Source of the DNA: Rhodopseudomonas sp. BAL398
Lineage (GTDB): Bacteria > Pseudomonadota > Alphaproteobacteria > Rhizobiales > Xanthobacteraceae
Length of the DNA stretch: 64,000 nt
Direction: 5' to 3'
Assembly: GCF_033001325.1 (NCBI RefSeq)
Contig: NZ_CP133111.1
Span: 3,736,501 to 3,800,500, forward strand
Part shown: positions 1 to 7,689 of the stretch, piece after piece
Layout of the letters: every line of letters begins with the position of its first letter
How positions within the stretch are numbered: the stretch's first letter is position 1
Translations under genes and position numbers: made by a program
The notes under the pieces: model-generated
Databases searched by the model: none
What the model was told of the DNA's origin: nothing
The model's input: the letters and a program-made list of their open reading frames with translations, nothing else

Positions 1-61
1 CTGGTGGACAATTCAAACGTGGACATCAATGGGCTCCCGGGCCGCTCGAAGGTGGGGCGTC

Positions 62-140
62 TTTGCGAGCGAAGCGAAGCAATCCAGAAGGCTGCAGGAT
101 CAGACTGGATTGCTTCGTCGCAAGAGCTCCTCGCAATGAC
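62..140. repeat. Intergenic palindromic repeat, type A
   Basis: An imperfect inverted repeat. The left arm contains GCGAAGCAATCCAG and the right arm CTGGATTGCTTCG followed by CTCGCAATGAC. The same element, nearly complete, recurs at 19992-20075, which shows it is a dispersed family. Short palindromes of this kind are common between genes in this bacterial group. It lies just beyond the 3' end of the solute-binding protein gene on the minus strand, so its transcript could act as an mRNA 3' structure; that role is inferred. Confidence 0.85.
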
Positions 141-192
141 GCAAAGTGACGCTTTGGCTGTGATGCGTGGATCAAGTCCTGCTCTCGAAATA

Positions 193-1101
193 TCAAAAAG
201 GGCTGACGGGAAAATAGCGCAGCCACAGGTCGGTATATTGGCCTTTTTCCCAGACCCGGAACAACGCCCAGTTCAGCGCGTGGCGCAACAAATCGTTGCC
301 CTTGCGGACCGCGATGCCGACGCCTTCGCCGAAATACCGGCTCTCGACGAACGGCCCGCCCGAAAACGCGCAGCAGCCGGCGGAATCGGTGCCGTTGATC
401 CAGAACGCCAGCGCGATCGCGTCGCCGAAGATGAAATCGACCTCTCCGCGCTGCAGCGCCTGCCGCATCGCTTCGGGGCTGGGATAGGAATGCAGTTCGG
501 CGTCGGTGAACAGCGCCTTCAAATAGGCCTCTTGCGCCGAGCCGGCAACCGCGCCGACCTTCTTGCCTTCGAGATATTCCGGGCGCATGTCGGGAATCAC
601 CGAATCCTTGCGCGCCACGAAGCGGGCCGCGGCGCGGTAATACGGATTGGTGAAATCCAGCCGCGCGCGCATCTGCGGCGTCACCGCCAATGAGGCGATG
701 ATGGCGTCGCCGCGATTGCTGGAGATGGCGTCGAACAGGGTTTCGAACCGCCGCATCTGCACCGTGCAGGTGACCTTGATCTCCTCGCACAACAGCCGCG
801 CCAGATCGACGTTGAAGCCGGCCGGCTTGCCGTCGGCGCCGGTGAAGTTGAATGGCGGATAATCGGTCTCGGTCATGAAGCGGATCACGGTGAGGCGCGA
901 CAGGTCGGGGCGATCCGGCCGCCGCCGCGGATCCCAGAATCCCGGCACCGCTTTGGGCGTCGGGTCCGACAGCCCTTTCGGCGCCGTCTGCGCGCGAGCC
1001 GCGTCGAACGACGCCGCCCCAAGCAGCACGAGCACCGTCAGCATGGCCGCGCCGATGCGCGGCAATCTTCCGTTGATGGGTGAAGCAATCTGTGGTTGCA
1101 T
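193..1101 (-). CDS. Family 3 extracellular solute-binding protein
   Basis: A 302-residue periplasmic binding protein of the polar amino acid ABC transporter type (SBP_bac_3). The start used here gives a signal peptide of about 38 residues (positive N-terminus, hydrophobic core LTVLVLLGAASF, ending ARAQ). The open frame runs further upstream, but that part lies antisense to luxR and has no protein character. The family signature TDYPPFNFTGADGKPAGFNVDL follows, and EDA-type lobes continue to WEKGQYTDLWLRYFP at the C-terminus. No permease or ATPase is adjacent, so it is an orphan receptor or serves a transporter encoded elsewhere. It is divergent from luxR across an 87-bp gap that holds a palindrome. 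The ligand cannot be told from sequence; an amino acid or small organic acid is likely. Confidence 0.85.
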   Translation of the reverse strand: MQPQIASPINGRLPRIGAAMLTVLVLLGAASFDAARAQTAPKGLSDPTPKAVPGFWDPRRRPDRPDLSRLTVIRFMTETDYPPFNFTGADGKPAGFNVDLARLLCEEIKVTCTVQMRRFETLFDAISSNRGDAIIASLAVTPQMRARLDFTNPYYRAAARFVARKDSVIPDMRPEYLEGKKVGAVAGSAQEAYLKALFTDAELHSYPSPEAMRQALQRGEVDFIFGDAIALAFWINGTDSAGCCAFSGGPFVESRYFGEGVGIAVRKGNDLLRHALNWALFRVWEKGQYTDLWLRYFPVSPF

Positions 1102-1117
1102 TAAAGCTGACCTTCGA

Positions 1118-1142
1118 ATGGACGGTCTTATAGACCATCCAT
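1118..1142. promoter_or_regulatory. 11-bp-arm inverted repeat in the divergent SBP/luxR promoter region
   Basis: The arms are ATGGACGGTCT and AGACCATCCAT with a 3-nt centre (TAT); 10 of 11 arm positions pair. It sits 16 bp from the solute-binding protein start codon and 46 bp from the luxR start, so a protein bound here could control both. The size and symmetry fit a dimeric regulator such as the neighbouring LuxR-type protein, but it does not match the classical lux box closely, so the assignment is a hypothesis. Confidence 0.45.
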
Positions 1143-1188
1143 CGGAAGACGCGAGGGCCGTTTGACGGGATGGGACGGGCGGGGGTCG

Positions 1189-1923
1189 ATGGCGCAGCTT
1201 GACAATAAGCACTTCCAGACCGCGATGGCGGCGATCGACGACATCAACAGCACCACCGACGAGCGCGCCATCGCGACAGCGGTGCAGCGCGCCGTCGGCG
1301 CCTTCGGCTTCGAGCATTTCTGCTGCGCGATGCCGAAAAGCAATCAGCGCCAGAACTTCGATGCCTGCGTGCTGATGAACCGCTGGCCGAGCCGCTGGTT
1401 CGAGATGTACCGCAATTGCAACTTCCAACTGCACGATCCAATCGCGCGTTACACAAGGTCGCAATCGCGATCGGTCTACTGGTCCGAGATCCCGATTCCG
1501 GACGAACCGACGGCGCGCTCGATCATGACCATCGCGGCCGGAGAACATCGATTGCGCCACGGCCTCGCCATCCCGATCCACGGGCTCAACGGCTATCAGG
1601 CCGGGATCTCCTTCGCCGGCTTCGAGATCGAGCAAAGCGGCAGCGTCCGATCGGCCATCGAGCTGATCGCGATTTTTGCCTTCAACAAGCTCACCCATTT
1701 GAAGACGGAAACCGCCGCCCAGGACAAGATCCTGACGCCGCGACAGCGCGAGATCCTGAGCTGGATCGCGGTCGGCAAGACCGCCTGGGATATCGGACGG
1801 ATTCTCGACATCTCGCAGGATACCGTGAACAAGCTCGTCGCCGCCGCGATCGAGCGGCTCCAGGTCACCAACCGGACACATGCCGTCGTCGAGGCGATCC
1901 GGCGCCGGGAAATCGAGATCTAG
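1189..1923 (+). CDS. LuxR-family quorum-sensing transcription regulator
   Basis: A 244-residue regulator with an N-terminal acyl-homoserine-lactone-binding domain and a C-terminal LuxR-type helix-turn-helix. Conserved ligand-pocket residues are visible: W66 and W70, Y74, the D83-P84 pair (LHDPI), W98 (VYW) and a glycine near 125 (RHGLAIP). The DNA-binding part starts at LTPRQREIL and continues GKTAWDIGRILDISQDTVN. I chose the ATG at 1189 because a G-rich ribosome-binding site precedes it and the length then equals TraR/RpaR-type proteins; a TTG 27 bp upstream is possible. A luxI gene follows 81 bp downstream on the same strand, so this is a cognate pair resembling RpaR-RpaI and BjaR-BjaI. The signal cannot be read from sequence. 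Confidence 0.93.
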   Translation: MAQLDNKHFQTAMAAIDDINSTTDERAIATAVQRAVGAFGFEHFCCAMPKSNQRQNFDACVLMNRWPSRWFEMYRNCNFQLHDPIARYTRSQSRSVYWSEIPIPDEPTARSIMTIAAGEHRLRHGLAIPIHGLNGYQAGISFAGFEIEQSGSVRSAIELIAIFAFNKLTHLKTETAAQDKILTPRQREILSWIAVGKTAWDIGRILDISQDTVNKLVAAAIERLQVTNRTHAVVEAIRRREIEI

Positions 1924-1943
1924 CGCTGTCAATACCTAGTTCT

Positions 1944-1962
1944 CGGAATCGCTAAAATTCCG
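1944..1962. promoter_or_regulatory. Short inverted repeat upstream of luxI
   Basis: The perfect 6-bp arms CGGAAT and ATTCCG are separated by 7 nt, giving a 19-bp palindrome centred 52 bp upstream of the luxI start codon. Its size and position suit an operator through which the LuxR-type protein could drive its partner luxI. It lies inside the 81-bp luxR-luxI gap. It could also be a chance hairpin; no consensus was matched. Confidence 0.35.
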
Positions 1963-2004
1963 GCAACCGCGATGCTCCCTCCTCTGGGATGGGAGTATTT
2001 TGCA

Positions 2005-2619
2005 ATGATCCGGATCGTCGACAACGCGAACCGAACACGCTACGCGAAATCGCTGGATCAGCATTTTCAAATGCGTCACAAAATTTTCGTACAGGAGCGC
2101 GGCTGGACGCAATTCGAGCAGGGCACGATCGAGACCGACGCCTACGACAATGCGCACACGATCTACGGCCTGGCGATCGACCATCAGGACGACGTCGTCG
2201 GATGCTTCCGGCTGTACCCGACCACTCTTCCCCATATGATGAGCGAACATTTCGCCTGGATGGTCGACGGGCCGGTGCCGCAGCGGCCCGATCTGCTCGA
2301 GGCGTCACGCTATTCGATCATGCAAGGGCGGCGCGACAGCCGCACCTACCAGGAATTATTTCTCGGCATCGTCGAATATTGCCTGTCGCAAGGCATCACC
2401 GGCGCCACCGCGCTGGCGCGCACCCTGCGCGTGCCGGTGCTGCAAAGCATCGGGATGATCGTTCGGCCGCTCGGCTTGCCCGCGGATGTCGACGGCGAGA
2501 GCAACGTCGCGGTGCTGATGGAAACCAGCGAGGAAAGCCTGGCACGCATCCGCAAGAATGCCGGCGTCGTCGGTTCGGTTCTGGAATCGACCGAAACCCT
2601 TGCCAATCGGGTGGCCTGA
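2005..2619 (+). CDS. LuxI-family acyl-homoserine lactone synthase
   Basis: A 204-residue autoinducer synthase, which joins the acyl group of an acyl-CoA or acyl-ACP to S-adenosylmethionine to make an N-acyl-homoserine lactone. All the invariant family residues are present at canonical spacing: R24, F28, W34, D45, D48, R69, E99 and R102. The block YPTTLPHMMSEHF is shared, from memory, with the RpaI/BjaI/BraI branch, whose members use aryl- or branched-chain acyl-CoA. That specificity is only suggested here. The ATG at 2005 is preferred over the one at 1972 because GGGAG lies 10 nt upstream and the protein then begins exactly where the family does. It is paired with the upstream luxR. Confidence 0.93.
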   Translation: MIRIVDNANRTRYAKSLDQHFQMRHKIFVQERGWTQFEQGTIETDAYDNAHTIYGLAIDHQDDVVGCFRLYPTTLPHMMSEHFAWMVDGPVPQRPDLLEASRYSIMQGRRDSRTYQELFLGIVEYCLSQGITGATALARTLRVPVLQSIGMIVRPLGLPADVDGESNVAVLMETSEESLARIRKNAGVVGSVLESTETLANRVA

Positions 2620-2754
2620 TCCTCAGCGCCGGCCGGCACGTCGTCGCCGCATCTGCGCCCGCAACCACGATCCATCATCAACCAAGGAGCGCCGCCGGAT
2701 CGCGGCGGGCTCCAGCTGTGTCCAGATCCACCTGGTGTTCAAGGGAGCAACCCA

Positions 2755-2940
2755 ATGTCAAATAAGAAGCAGATCAATGAACTCAGCTCCCTGATCGATG
2801 AGACCTACAAGCTGGCGCTGCAACTCGATCAGCCCATGGCGGCCTATTTGCTATCGATGGCCAGCCTGGAGGTTGCAGAGACGATCGAAGGCAAGACACG
2901 CAAACGACCGCCCCCGATGACCCACTCGCCGTTGCAGTAG
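2755..2940 (+). CDS. Small hypothetical protein downstream of luxI
   Basis: A 61-residue protein with a good ribosome-binding site (AGGGAG, 8 nt before ATG). Residues 6-45 form a likely pair of amphipathic helices (INELSSLIDETYKLALQLDQ, then a stretch ending LEVAETIEG), followed by a basic, proline-rich tail (KTRKRPPP). There is no signal peptide or membrane segment. It lies 135 bp after luxI and 79 bp before the glycosyltransferase on the same strand, so it may be quorum-regulated. I do not recognise the family. Good codon use and a good ribosome-binding site support a real gene. Confidence 0.65.
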   Translation: MSNKKQINELSSLIDETYKLALQLDQPMAAYLLSMASLEVAETIEGKTRKRPPPMTHSPLQ

Positions 2941-3019
2941 ACCGGCGCCGCCGAAGCAAGTCGTGCGCGTCGATCAGCACCACCCGAAGGCCAGCTTTCG
3001 CCGGTACAGCGGGGCGCAG

Positions 3020-5056
3020 ATGTCTCGGCCGGATCGAGAGGGACCGCGGCGACCCGCCTTCCTCGCCCGCTTGAACGCGGCGCCGGGCGGCGCCCCCGAA
3101 CCCGGCAATGACTGGCAAGGCGGCAGAATCGACACCTGCATCGACACCGACATCGAAAGCTGCATCGACAGCTGCGTCGACACCAGCCCGGCATCCGAGC
3201 TGGATTGCCTGCGCGGCGTGCTGGCGCCCGCCTTGCTGGACGCCGCCGAGCACCGCGCCAGGGAACTGAATATCGGCGCCGACCAGGTCCTGATCCAATC
3301 TGGCATCATTGAGGAAGCCGCCTATCTGGAGCGGCTGGCGGCGCATCTCGACATCGCCACCGAAAGCTTCGCCACGATCCGCCGCGCCGATTCGCCGTTG
3401 CGCGATGATCAGATCCCTCACGCGGCGGCCTGCGGATTGATCCCGCTGCGACGCCCGGACGGCGCGTTGATCTGGACGCTGGCGCCGCGCCGGCTGGCGT
3501 CGCGGACGCTATGCCATCTGGTGGCGAGATATCCCGACGTGAGGCCGCGCACGCGGATGACCTCGGCAGCGTCGCTGCAGCAATTCCTGCAGCAGCAAGG
3601 CGGCGAGGCGCTGGCCGACGCCGCCACAATCCATCTGCGGCAGGCATTTCCAATCCTGTCGGCGGCGCCGTCGAAGCCGCAACCGCGCTGGCGCCAGCGT
3701 CTCGGGCGCGGCGCCGGCATCGTGGCGCTGCTGATAGTGCCGCCGGCGCTGCTGCCGGCAGCCTGGAGCACGATCATGGCGCTGTGGTTTCTGGCGTTTA
3801 GCGGGCTGCGGCTGATGGTCTGTGTATGGCCGCGAGCACCCGCGGTGCAATTGCCGCGGCTGCCCGACCACCAATTGCCGGTCTACACCGTGATCGCAGC
3901 CCTGTACCACGAGGCCAATTCGGTCGCAGCCTTGATCCGTGCGATCGATGCGCTGGACTATCCGCGCGAGAAGCTCGACGTCATTCTGGTGGTCGAGCCG
4001 AATGATCTGGCGACCCGCGCGGCGATCGCGCGGCTGCGCCCGAAGCCGCATCTGCGCGTGCTGATCGCGCCGCCGGACAAGCCGCAGACCAAGCCGAAAG
4101 CGCTGAACTATGCGCTGGCCTTTGCGCGCGGCAGCTTTATCGCGATATTCGACGCCGAGGATCGCCCGGAGCCGGGCCAATTGCACGCCGCGCTCAGCGC
4201 GTTCCGGACTCATGGCGCCGACACCGCCTGCGCCCAGGCCAGCCTGTGCGTCGACAACATCAGCCATAGCTGGCTGTCGCGCACCTTCGCGGTCGAATAT
4301 GTCGGACAATTCGACATGCTGCTGCCGGGCATGTCCGAGCTGGGGCTGCCGCTGCCGCTCGGCGGCAGTTCGAATCATTTCCGCACGTCGGTTCTGCGCG
4401 AGGTCGGCGGCTGGGATCCGTTTAACGTCACCGAGGACGCCGATCTCGGCCTTCGCCTCGCCCGCTTCGGCTATCGCTCGGTCACCTTCGCCTCCACCAC
4501 CTTCGAGGAAGCGCCGATCGCATTCGGCAATTGGCTGCGCCAGCGTTCGCGCTGGATGAAGGGCTGGCTGCAGACCTGGCAGGTCCATATGCGCCATCCG
4601 CGGCTGCTGTGGCGCGAGGTCGGGCCGGCCGGGTTCGTCACGTTGAACGTGATCGTCGGCGGCAATGTGCTGACCGCGCTGGCCTATCCGATCCTGCTCG
4701 GCGCCGTGCTGACGTCGCTGCTGAACATCCCCCTGACGCTGCCGTCAGCGCTGGTGCCAAGCTGGTCATCGCCGCTGCATCTGGCCTCGGTGATGACCGG
4801 CCTGCTCTCGACCGTGGCGGTCGGCCTGTGGGGGTTGCGACGACGCAAGCAATTGCGCCGCGGCTGGATCATGGCGCTGACGCCGCTGTACTGGCTGTGC
4901 CTGTCGATCGCCGCATGGCGCGCGGTGGCGCAATATGTCTGGGCGCCCTATCAATGGGAAAAGACCGAGCACGGCGTCGCCCGGCGCGAGCAGACAGCCG
5001 CGCCCGCCCAATCCGCCGTCGCGACGCGCGGGCAGCGCCGGGCGCGCTACAGGTAG
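3020..5056 (+). CDS. Membrane glycosyltransferase family 2 with N-terminal GspE-like domain
   Basis: A processive-type GT2 of about 678 residues. The N-terminal soluble part contains a domain resembling the type II secretion ATPase N-domain (LGVLAPALLDAAEHRA-like helices and VLIQSGIIEEAAYLERLA). A membrane pair (GIVALLIVPPALLPAAW and onwards) follows, then the catalytic domain: YTVIAALYHEAN, the D-x-D-type motif FDAEDRPEPG, the acceptor aspartate in TEDADLGLRLARFGY, and QRSRW. Several C-terminal transmembrane helices form a likely export channel. These features fit synthesis or export of an envelope or extracellular polysaccharide; the sugar is unknown. A GTG at 2963 gives a longer reading. 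Residues encoded by 3128-3185 form an Asp/Cys-rich repeat. The last 10 bp overlap the convergent sco gene. Confidence 0.85.
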   Translation: MSRPDREGPRRPAFLARLNAAPGGAPEPGNDWQGGRIDTCIDTDIESCIDSCVDTSPASELDCLRGVLAPALLDAAEHRARELNIGADQVLIQSGIIEEAAYLERLAAHLDIATESFATIRRADSPLRDDQIPHAAACGLIPLRRPDGALIWTLAPRRLASRTLCHLVARYPDVRPRTRMTSAASLQQFLQQQGGEALADAATIHLRQAFPILSAAPSKPQPRWRQRLGRGAGIVALLIVPPALLPAAWSTIMALWFLAFSGLRLMVCVWPRAPAVQLPRLPDHQLPVYTVIAALYHEANSVAALIRAIDALDYPREKLDVILVVEPNDLATRAAIARLRPKPHLRVLIAPPDKPQTKPKALNYALAFARGSFIAIFDAEDRPEPGQLHAALSAFRTHGADTACAQASLCVDNISHSWLSRTFAVEYVGQFDMLLPGMSELGLPLPLGGSSNHFRTSVLREVGGWDPFNVTEDADLGLRLARFGYRSVTFASTTFEEAPIAFGNWLRQRSRWMKGWLQTWQVHMRHPRLLWREVGPAGFVTLNVIVGGNVLTALAYPILLGAVLTSLLNIPLTLPSALVPSWSSPLHLASVMTGLLSTVAVGLWGLRRRKQLRRGWIMALTPLYWLCLSIAAWRAVAQYVWAPYQWEKTEHGVARREQTAAPAQSAVATRGQRRARYR

Positions 5057-5640
5057 CGTTTCAGGTCGGTGGCGGCTTCCTCGGGCTTGCGCTTCAGGTT
5101 GAACGGCGCGACGAAGTTGCCGTCGCGATCCATCAGATAGATCAGCGCGGTATGATCCATCGTGTAGTCGCCATCCTTGAGCGGCACCTTCTTGGCATAG
5201 ACCCGATATTCGGAGACGATCTTCTGTACCGCCTCGGCGCTGCCGGTCAGGCCTTTCAGATGCGGATCGAAACTGGACAGATAATCCTTCATCGCCGCTT
5301 GGTTGTCGCGCTCGGGATCGACCGAGACGAAATAGGCATTGACGTGGTCGGCGTCCTTGCCCATCGCCCGCAACACTTCGGAGATCTCGAACAGCGAAGT
5401 CGGGCAGACGTCGGGGCAATGGGTGAAACCGAAGAAGATCAGCGTCGGCTTGCCCAGCAGGCTCTTTTCGGTGACGGTCTGGCCGGTCTGGTCGGTCAGC
5501 TGGAACGGGCCGCCGATCGATGCCGGCGCGGTGACGCTGCGCAGCCCGCCAAGCATCCACAACACCACCACCAATCCGATCACGAGGCTGCCGGCGAAGG
5601 CGGCGATGACGACGAGAGGCCGGGTGCTTTGTGCTGACAT
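5047..5640 (-). CDS. SCO1/SenC-type copper chaperone
   Basis: A 197-residue membrane-anchored thioredoxin-fold protein that delivers copper to cytochrome oxidase or acts as a periplasmic thiol redox protein. One N-terminal helix (VVIAAFAGSLVIGLVVVLWML) anchors it. The copper ligands are intact: C75 and C79 in HCPDVCP and H163 in MDHTALIYLMD. The length is normal for the family. The start is supported by AGGAAA 7-8 nt upstream on the minus strand. Its 3' end overlaps the end of the glycosyltransferase gene by 10 bp in a tail-to-tail arrangement, so no terminator fits between them. No cytochrome oxidase genes are adjacent. Confidence 0.93.
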   Translation of the reverse strand: MSAQSTRPLVVIAAFAGSLVIGLVVVLWMLGGLRSVTAPASIGGPFQLTDQTGQTVTEKSLLGKPTLIFFGFTHCPDVCPTSLFEISEVLRAMGKDADHVNAYFVSVDPERDNQAAMKDYLSSFDPHLKGLTGSAEAVQKIVSEYRVYAKKVPLKDGDYTMDHTALIYLMDRDGNFVAPFNLKRKPEEAATDLKRYL

Positions 5641-5850
5641 CGGGTTTCCTTGCAAAGATTGCGGCTGTCCGGACGACCGCCTGAGATCGCCATCGCGGCG
5701 ATCCGCCACCAGCATGGCGGCCCGCCGCGCGCCGCGCCCGGACCAGGGCGCGCATCGCCGTTCCAGATAGAGCCAGTGGCCGCATCGGGCAAGCGCCCGC
5801 GGCGGCGCGCCGATCAATTGATGCGGAGAAGCCGCGATTTGCGGCGGACG

Positions 5851-6309
5851 TCAGCGGGCCGCGGAGGCCCGGGCGTCGAGATAACAGGGCTTGTACATCG
5901 CCATCAATTGCCGGCCGCGCAGAAAGATCATGTGCGGCGTCAGCCCGCCGCGACGCGCGATCCAGCGGCGGATCTGGCTCGGATACATCGAATACAGCAT
6001 CTCGGTGGCTTCACGATTGGTCACCGCGCGGCCGTTCTCGCCGCGATCCCAGGCGGCGTGAAAGCCGAGGCGGGCTTTCGAGGTGACGCAGATCTTGTCG
6101 TGCGGCACCGCGCCCAGCACGATCGTACAGGCCGAGGCGCACAGGCCGTCGATGATCACGGTTTCGCCCGAGCTGCGCAGGCCCTGATATTTGTCGACAT
6201 AGGTCCCGATCCGGCCGCCGCGGTCCTCGACGATCCGCACCACGGCATGACTCGACGCCACCCCCGCGAGCAGCAGCACCGCCGCCAGCAACCCCGTCAC
6301 CAATCTCAT
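5851..6309 (-). CDS. Secreted ClpP/crotonase-like protein (COG3904-type)
   Basis: A 152-residue exported protein. From the internal ATG chosen here there is a clear signal peptide (MRLVTGLLAAVLLLAGVASSHA); upstream in-frame sequence is not protein-like. The mature part has a short beta-alpha pattern and the motif IIDGLCASACTIVL, where a serine in a small-residue turn resembles the ClpP-like periplasmic protein family. A later conserved-looking histidine sits in RLGFHAAWDRG. That family has no firmly known role; hydrolase activity is only inferred. It stands alone on the minus strand, 210 bp downstream of the sco start, with a long regulatory-looking region on its 5' side. Confidence 0.75.
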   Translation of the reverse strand: MRLVTGLLAAVLLLAGVASSHAVVRIVEDRGGRIGTYVDKYQGLRSSGETVIIDGLCASACTIVLGAVPHDKICVTSKARLGFHAAWDRGENGRAVTNREATEMLYSMYPSQIRRWIARRGGLTPHMIFLRGRQLMAMYKPCYLDARASAAR

Positions 6310-6865
6310 GACCAGCCCCAATCCAAGCCCGGCTTGCGAAACGACTGCACCGACCAACGCCTGAGCGTCGCGATTCAGATCCAGGTCAGGGTGTTGCGTG
6401 ATCTGAATTTTGTCCAGACAGCGGCACTGTTTCAAATCAGATTCAAATCGAGTGTTGCAGGGGGGATGCACCTCCGGGAACCAAAGTCCCGATTTGAAAC
6501 AGAGGGTTCGGCATCGCGATCCGCCGACCACACACGGCTGGTCGGACGCATTGCCGTGGCATCACCGCGGGGCGTCGACCGCATGTCGCAGGCCATGTGA
6601 AGAGCACGAGAGGAATCTGAAAGCGCTCTCGAACGCCCGCGGATCTCGCCCCGACCCTTCGCTCAGTCGGGCCTCCCGGCCATGTCGATGCCCAATAATT
6701 AGACATGCATGATTGCAAATTAATCACCATATATTTCAACTTCAATATGCATTTTTGCACTTCGCGTTGCACAACTCGGCATTTCCATATGGCCTGATTG
6801 GGCGATGATGGCGCCAACCGAACATCCCAGTCCAGGCTGCGGTTTGGCGAGAAGGCACAAGCGAC
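6310..6865. other. Gene-free interval with a long-range hairpin and an AT-rich island
   Basis: 556 bp without a credible gene between the divergent ClpP-like gene and the ABC importer operon. Perfect 10-bp arms GTTTCAAATC (6429-6438) and GATTTGAAAC (6491-6500) enclose a second small stem (CGGGA with TCCCG), so a structured transcript of about 72 nt can form. From about 6695 to 6800 the base composition turns strongly AT-rich, unlike the surroundings, which fits the promoter region of the importer operon. I could not place a -35/-10 pair with normal spacing. Confidence 0.5.
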
Positions 6866-7651
6866 ATGCGCAAGGCACTCTCAACATCGACCACGAACAG
6901 ACTCCGGCGCGGCGCCGAATTGGCGATCGGTCCGCTGCTGCTGATCGGCGTCTGGTGGCTCGCGGCGAAGGGCGGATGGGTCAACAGGGATCTGCTGCCG
7001 TCACCGGTCGACACTTTGCGCGATACCGCCGCGAACATCTGGTCCGGGTCGATGACCAAGGACTTCTCACGGACGTTGATGCGCGTGGTGTATTCGATCG
7101 TCATTGCCATCGTCGCCGGCGTCCCGATCGGAATCGTGCTCGGCGCCAAAGCCGCCGTTTACCGCTCGGTCGAATTCATCATCGATTTCTTCCGCTCAAC
7201 GCCCGCCACCGCGTTGTTCCCGCTTTTTCTGCTGCTGTTCGGGCTCGGCGATCTCGCCAAGATCGCGGTGGCGTCGTTTGCCGCCTGGCTGGTGATCGTG
7301 TTCAACGTCGCCTACGGGGTGATGAACGCACGCCAGACCCGCATTCTCGCCGCCAGATCGATGGGCGCGTCATCGCTGCGAATCTTCCGCGACGTCATCT
7401 TCTATGAGACGCTGCCGCAGACCTTCGTCGGGCTGCGCACCGCCGTCTCGCTGGCGCTGGTGGTCATCATCGTCGCCGAAATGTTCATCGGCGCCACTGA
7501 TGGCATGGGCCATCGCATCATCGACGCCCAGATCTCCTATTCGCTGACCGACATGTACGGCTCGATCCTGGTGTCCGGCGCCATGGGGTATGGGCTGAAC
7601 CTGGTGCTGTTGTTTCTCGAACGCTCGATGATCCATTGGTCCGGCAAATAG
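6866..7651 (+). CDS. ABC transporter permease, SsuC/TauC type
   Basis: A 261-residue inner-membrane permease of the sulfonate/nitrate/taurine/aromatic-compound importer class (BPD_transp_1). About six transmembrane helices are visible, starting with GPLLLIGVWWLAAKGGW and ending LNLVLLFLERSMIHW. The cytoplasmic loop that contacts the ATPase is seen around ILAARSMGASSLRIFRDVIF (the EAA-type loop). It heads an operon: the binding protein starts 38 bp later and the ATPase overlaps that gene. The substrate is not predictable from the permease. The downstream nitrilase-family and FAD dehydrogenase genes suggest an organic nitrogen compound. Confidence 0.9.
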   Translation: MRKALSTSTTNRLRRGAELAIGPLLLIGVWWLAAKGGWVNRDLLPSPVDTLRDTAANIWSGSMTKDFSRTLMRVVYSIVIAIVAGVPIGIVLGAKAAVYRSVEFIIDFFRSTPATALFPLFLLLFGLGDLAKIAVASFAAWLVIVFNVAYGVMNARQTRILAARSMGASSLRIFRDVIFYETLPQTFVGLRTAVSLALVVIIVAEMFIGATDGMGHRIIDAQISYSLTDMYGSILVSGAMGYGLNLVLLFLERSMIHWSGK

Positions 7652-7689
7652 CTGTTCCTTCTGAAGTGTCCCTCAAGGAGTACATCCCG

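Noticed and set aside
193-1932. A 579-residue reading of the minus-strand frame as one long binding protein
   Set aside because: The first 277 codons run antisense to luxR and have no domain or signal peptide; a clear signal peptide begins at 1101.
6713-6735. Sigma-70 promoter made of TTGCAA and TATATT
   Set aside because: The spacer is only 11 nt; 16-18 nt is needed.
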